The notes under the pieces were generated by a model. The model did no database searches. It saw nothing but the letters and a program-made list of their open reading frames with translations, and was not told where the DNA came from. A stretch of DNA of 64,000 bases from Cavenderia fasciculata (taxonomy: Eukaryota > Evosea > Eumycetozoa > Acytosteliales > Cavenderiaceae): contig NW_004457737.1 of the NCBI RefSeq assembly GCF_000203815.1, positions 2,356,001-2,420,000 of the forward strand. Reading direction: 5' to 3'. Both the position numbers and the translations under genes were made by a program. Positions 59,743-64,000 of this stretch are shown here, in pieces. The stretch's first letter is position 1. Each line of letters starts with the position of its first letter.

Positions 59743-62200
59743 GATTAAAGATTTAAATTATTAATTTTTAATTAAATATTATTGATTTTTTTAAAAGATT
59801 GATTATTATTTTTAAGAATAGATTGTTTGTTGGAAGGATGGAGTGAGATATTTATATTTATATTGAAGAGAAAAGGAGAGGAAGATTTGTATTTATTCAA
59901 TTTGAACAATCTCTACTCTCATATTTATACTTTTTCCACATTTCCTTTGAATTTTGGTTTTGGTAGAATTGTATCGAGAAATCATGAAAGGGTATGAAAG
60001 ATGTAGATTGATAAGATTTATTAATTAATTTAAATATATATATATACTTTCACATTTACTACGATTTGAATTTCACCTTCATTTATTCATTCCCACACAC
60101 ACATTCATGTCATCCTGTCTATTCCGCATTCCATTTCATAATAATAATAATAATAATAATAATACCCTACCGCTCAATATTCGAATTTACCTATTCAAGT
60201 TGAGGAGGAAATGGTAGTTTGAGTTTGTTTGAATTTATCGATATATAGTGGGGTAAAAATTATTTGTTGTTTTTTGTAAATACAATGGAGTAAAATAATT
60301 AATTGTATTCTTTCAAATAATAACACAAGAATCTATCTTATTAACCAATGAAAGTATACCTACCTAAAATATGTTGATGTGTTTTGGATTCCTTCCCTCT
60401 TCTTTTTTTTACCGCCAAAAAAACAACCATGTTGTCTTAAAGTTACAACCTTGAATGTTAACTTCAAACCTTCCTTTTCATTCCATTTCATCTCATCTTG
60501 TTTATATCGATAGGATAAATAACGCGATGGTGAATGTTGTTGTCGTTACTTGATGATGAGTGACTTTTACGACAATGTAACAACAAAAAAAGACACACAT
60601 CAATACATGCAATGGTCAGGTAAAGTGATGTGATAGGTTCTCCACTTTCATTGATCTAGATCACTTACTCACTACTATTATTCAACTTCCCACGCACACT
60701 ACTCTTGTGGTTTGGTTGCATACACCCCACTCTCACCTTCATACACTCACACAAAGTAAAAAATGCTTGTTTATATGTGAGGTGAGGGTTGGTTGAGGTA
60801 AAGGTGCACCTTCATTCTTAACATGTTCCCCCCCCCACTAGTTATTTTGACCAAATCTATTTGGTTGACACTCTGCCCGCCCCCAGTTCATTCATCATTA
60901 TTCCTGCTGCTACATGTGACTGGCTGGATTGCAGGACAATGTAGTAATAATAATAATAATAATAATATTTGTGGGTGGGTGATGATAGTGCGGTAAGGTA
61001 AGGTAAGTAGTCGATGACATTTGTTTTATTATTATTATATTGTTTTTTATATCATCCACTCTCCATCATTAATAGTGTTATGTGATTCAAATTAATTTAA
61101 AATCAAGTCATCCATCCATCCATCTAGAATTAATCAACAACTCAACAATATTAATTGTAATTGTATTGGTGTCAATCAACCAACCAACCAACCAACCAAC
61201 TAATATTAATATACCATCATTTATTTATTTGTTTGTGTCAATCACATGCACACACACACACACCTAACCTAACCTATCCTATCCTATCATATCATTCGTG
61301 TATCCACTTACATACACATCCATCCCCGTCCGTCCATACAACACAAAACAAACAAAAATTCTTTTAATATTTTTTTTAAAACAACACATAAAGAGAGAAA
61401 GAACAATTTTTGTTGTGTATCATTATAATTCTTACTTTTATATATATATATTAATATATCACTTCATATTGAATTGAAGTAATTAATCTATCACAAATCT
61501 ACATCATCCAAAATATTTCAATTTACCTTTTGATTTCACATATTAGTATCAACTTCCGATCCTACCATCTACCCAAATCACTTCCTTCTATTCTAGCCAA
61601 TAATCAGAGTCACACACGCTCTCTATATACCAGATATTTGGATTTTACATTCACATATTACCTACTACCTCACCGTCCATCATCATCGCAATCGTGTAAC
61701 GGTACCCGACAAGAGTGGAAATCCAATCCATCACCAAAGTTTGTTGTAAATCCAGAATCATTTTTACTATTTTCGTAAAATTAAATCTTTATTTACCCAT
61801 ACATATATATATATACCATCCCCCCTCCCATCAATCAATCAATCAATCCAACCACCCCCCTTTCTATCTATCTATTTGTTGTAAAGTCTTTCCAAATAGA
61901 AATAGTCATCACATTTAAAAGAAAAATACAATCATTCATATGTATCGTGTAACAACCAACTAACAACAAATAATAATTAATTGTAAATACTACTACACTA
62001 CTTGCAACATTAATATTCATTATTACATAATTACATTTATAATTATATTTTTATATACCACCATATTTAATATTCCACCAACAACTAAAATAATAATAAT
62101 AATATCAACCAACTCAAACCAACCAATAAATTAATATTAATATTTGTATCAACAACAACAACAAAAAACATCAAGAGACAACAAACTCAACTCTAAAAAA
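59743..62200. other. 2.5 kb spacer, no gene recognised
   Basis: The longest gap in the window and mostly simple sequence: (ATA)n at 60138-60165 and 60944-60967, CCAT/CCAA tandem units at 61109-61120 and 61181-61200, CA repeat at 61246-61262, ATCA units at 61830-61850. A 12-bp palindrome AAGGTGCACCTT lies at about 60802-60813. Open frames at 61082-61367, 61530-61778 and 61715-61918 show no family resemblance; 61530-61778 is the least simple of them and could be a 5' UTR exon of the next gene. Confidence 0.5.
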
Positions 62201-63532
62201 ATGGGAGCCAATCAATCACATCATAGTAGTGATAAGCAATTCACAAGATCACAATCCCAAAACTTCCTTGGTGATAGACCTAGAAAAATAGTTAGATCAC
62301 TTTCAAAAACAGTTTTGGGTAGATCAAAATCAACAATGGATAATTTAAATAATCCAGCTGATGGACAGCCTGCTGCACCACCCATTGTTGACAAACCAAC
62401 TACTGTAAATAATAATAATAATAATAATAATGATAAAATTGAAAGTTTGGATGAACAAAACAACAATAATAATAATAGTACATCCATATCGGTGGTCAAG
62501 TCACCTCCATCTCACCCAGTTGGTGATTCACCAAAACAAGAATCATTGGGTCCAGATACACTATTTATTGAAGAGCATAATGACTTTCATTCCATTGAAT
62601 CATTGCCAACTGAACAACCAACTCAACCACCACCACAACCACTTGAAACTCCAAAGCAACAACAAGAAGAAGAGCCATCAGTGAAAAAATCCGAAGAAAG
62701 ACCAAAAAGAGTCAAGAGAAATGAAACATTTAGAAAATTGTACAACACCTTTTCAACAAAGAAATCAAAGGCAAAATGGGATGAGTCTACTACTACTACT
62801 ACTACTGCTCCATCAGCTGCAGACCCTACCATTCAAGAACCATCAGTCCAACAAGAAGAAGAAGAAGAACCATCTGTGATGGTGATACCATCAGTCGCCG
62901 AACCAATACCATCACCCGATCACATCCAAGATGAACAACCAAAAGAAGAAAACGAAATGGACAAGATTGCCAAAAACAAAAGACCAACTAGAAAGAACAA
63001 AGCCAAACATTCCACTTTACAAGCTAAAATGAGTACTCTGAAAATGAAGCTATTCAATCAAAAATTGGACAAAGAGTATGAAGAAGCTAAACGTCAAAAG
63101 GAAATTGAAAAGGTAGCCAAAGAAGCATCAATTGAACAATTTGATGATGAAGATGATGACGATGACTCACAAGATGAAGATGAAGATGAAGAGGAAATGG
63201 AGAATCGTAGATACGATGATGAAATCATATTGGAAGATACATTCTACAATGAAAAGCCAATTCAAGGATTTGGACGTCCACCCTCTCATTCTACGGCATG
63301 TCTTGAAGATGCAGAGACAGCCAATTTTGTCAATGGAACAACACAAGGTGCCGATGGCGGTTCAAACCACTCTAACCATTCACCACAAAAAGGAAAACGA
63401 TCCAATCGTAATGGAAAGAATCAAAAGAAAAAAAAGATCTTTTCAGCAGATCAGTTTTATAATATAGGTACAATGATATCAAAAGAAGTAGGTCATGTAT
63501 TTTTATTATCTTCTGGTCAATACAGATATTAG
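62201..63532 (+). CDS. Putative N-myristoylated acidic/basic low-complexity protein
   Basis: Single exon, 443 residues from ATG 62201. This ATG has a seven-A context and starts MGANQSHH, a textbook N-myristoylation signal (Gly2, Ser6); the open frame upstream has no ATG. A basic, Ser-rich stretch (PRKIVRSLSKTVLGRSKST, about 26-44) could add membrane contact, as in MARCKS- or Src-type anchors. The rest is disordered: Asn runs, Gln/Pro/Glu-rich segments, a basic region (KRVKRNETFRKLYNTFSTKK), a charged helix about 265-320 (STLKMKLFNQKLDKEYEEAK) and a long Asp/Glu run at about 330-350. No catalytic domain or named family. Likely a membrane-associated adaptor; function unknown. Confidence 0.75.
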   Translation: MGANQSHHSSDKQFTRSQSQNFLGDRPRKIVRSLSKTVLGRSKSTMDNLNNPADGQPAAPPIVDKPTTVNNNNNNNNDKIESLDEQNNNNNNSTSISVVKSPPSHPVGDSPKQESLGPDTLFIEEHNDFHSIESLPTEQPTQPPPQPLETPKQQQEEEPSVKKSEERPKRVKRNETFRKLYNTFSTKKSKAKWDESTTTTTTAPSAADPTIQEPSVQQEEEEEPSVMVIPSVAEPIPSPDHIQDEQPKEENEMDKIAKNKRPTRKNKAKHSTLQAKMSTLKMKLFNQKLDKEYEEAKRQKEIEKVAKEASIEQFDDEDDDDDSQDEDEDEEEMENRRYDDEIILEDTFYNEKPIQGFGRPPSHSTACLEDAETANFVNGTTQGADGGSNHSNHSPQKGKRSNRNGKNQKKKKIFSADQFYNIGTMISKEVGHVFLLSSGQYRY

Positions 63533-64000
63533 TAATAATAATAATAATAATTATAGTTTTTTATTTAATAAAATTTAATCAAAAAGATTACTTTTTTAAA
63601 AATTAATTAATTAAATGAATGAATGAATACTATTTTAATAAGTAGGATAGCGGTATATAATAATAATGCTTTTTTGGGGTTACGGAGAACAAATGAAAAA
63701 AATGGGTGGCGATTGGTTGGATGGTCGTTCATGAATACTTGAATCCATTTTTATAAATTAGGACAATGTCTTATATCTATTTCATATCAGATAAATAATA
63801 TCGAGGTTATTATGCAATTCAATTCAATTCAAATAATACCTTTTTATCTAAAAAGGAAACTAGATTATTACTTAATTTAATTAGCAGTTGTTGTTGGACA
63901 TAGGCACTAATATATGTGATTTTCACTCATAAACCTATAAATATCATATATCTCTATTTATATTAGGATAAAGAATAGGGTACCTTTATTCTTCATTAGG
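63533..64000. other. 3' flank to window end
   Basis: AT-rich with ATA and ATGA short repeats. No coding or RNA gene recognised before the edge. Confidence 0.4.

Noticed and set aside
56448-60813. GGTGCACC palindromes at about 56452 and 60803 as a shared regulatory site
   Set aside because: Only two copies in the window, in unrelated contexts and neither close to a start codon; chance is adequate.
61530-61778. Possible small gene in the longest spacer
   Set aside because: No family resemblance, no homologous motif, and the region looks like untranslated or promoter sequence; kept only as a remark.
62144-62200. Upstream extension of the myristoylated protein
   Set aside because: Begins at TTG, not ATG, in a CAA repeat; the ATG at 62201 has a strong context and a sensible N-terminus.

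Overview
The window looks like nuclear DNA of a social amoeba (dictyostelid). The evidence is very AT-rich spacers, short AT-rich introns with GTATGT/GTAAGT donors and T-rich...AG acceptors, runs of Asn and Gln codons, A-rich start contexts, and dictyostelid-type families such as ComC-like adhesion proteins and frizzled/smoothened-like receptors. Coding GC is clearly above what I would expect of Dictyostelium discoideum, so a group 1 or 2 genus (Cavenderia, Heterostelium or similar) seems likelier; that is inference. I find 24 protein genes, no tRNA, rRNA or CRISPR array, and no convincing intact transposon.

Layout. 1-4260 (+): 3' part of a ComC-like LRR/EGF membrane protein. 4939-5870 (+): proteasome assembly chaperone 2, tail-to-tail with a nine-repeat LNR (Notch/Lin-12) surface protein (5925-7861, -). 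8307-9596 (-): coiled-coil protein of unknown role. 11128-11953 (+): UBE2D-class E2. 12684-14077 (+): RRM/RGG RNA-binding protein. 14413-15975 (-): tail-anchored TPR protein. 16338-16790 (-): small secreted Gly-Ser protein. 17065-19711 (-): TACC-domain protein. 20491-22687 (+): frizzled-like receptor. 22889-25545 (-): trehalose-phosphate synthase with a degenerate phosphatase half. 26445-28155 (+): Nup42-like FG nucleoporin. 28463-30239 (+): GH20 hexosaminidase-like pseudoenzyme. 30439-31161 (-): Ras-superfamily GTPase, with a relic copy upstream. 31582-33093 (-): alcohol-acetyltransferase-like protein. 34189-39423 (+): Timeless with a Nopp140-like tail. 39720-41239 (-): sugar transporter. 41984-44623 (+): 2-oxoglutarate/Fe(II) oxygenase with a large repeat insert. 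45368-48234 (+): UFL1. 48509-51050 (-): PP2A scaffold subunit. 51863-56062 (+): PGAP1. 56803-58760 (+): polyprenyl diphosphate synthase. 58879-59742 (-): NmrA-like protein. 62201-63532 (+): myristoylated acidic protein.

The genes do not form a pathway cluster. They sit as convergent pairs separated by short AT-rich gaps (54-340 bp) and divergent pairs sharing 0.7-1.1 kb promoters; six CACGTG palindromes in spacers all lie near gene 5' ends. Housekeeping functions dominate: proteasome assembly, ubiquitin and UFM1 conjugation, PP2A, GPI-anchor remodelling, ubiquinone side chain, replication fork protection, nuclear pore and spindle.

The best leads are the oxygenase whose catalytic fold is split by tandem Phe/Pro repeats, the Timeless protein with a Nopp140-like tail, the catalytically empty GH20 and trehalose-phosphatase domains, the degenerate GTPase fragment, and unexplained hairpins at 4640-4722 and 20309-20410. 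Exon borders were worked out by eye from splice consensus, reading-frame continuity and known family sequence; no search was run.
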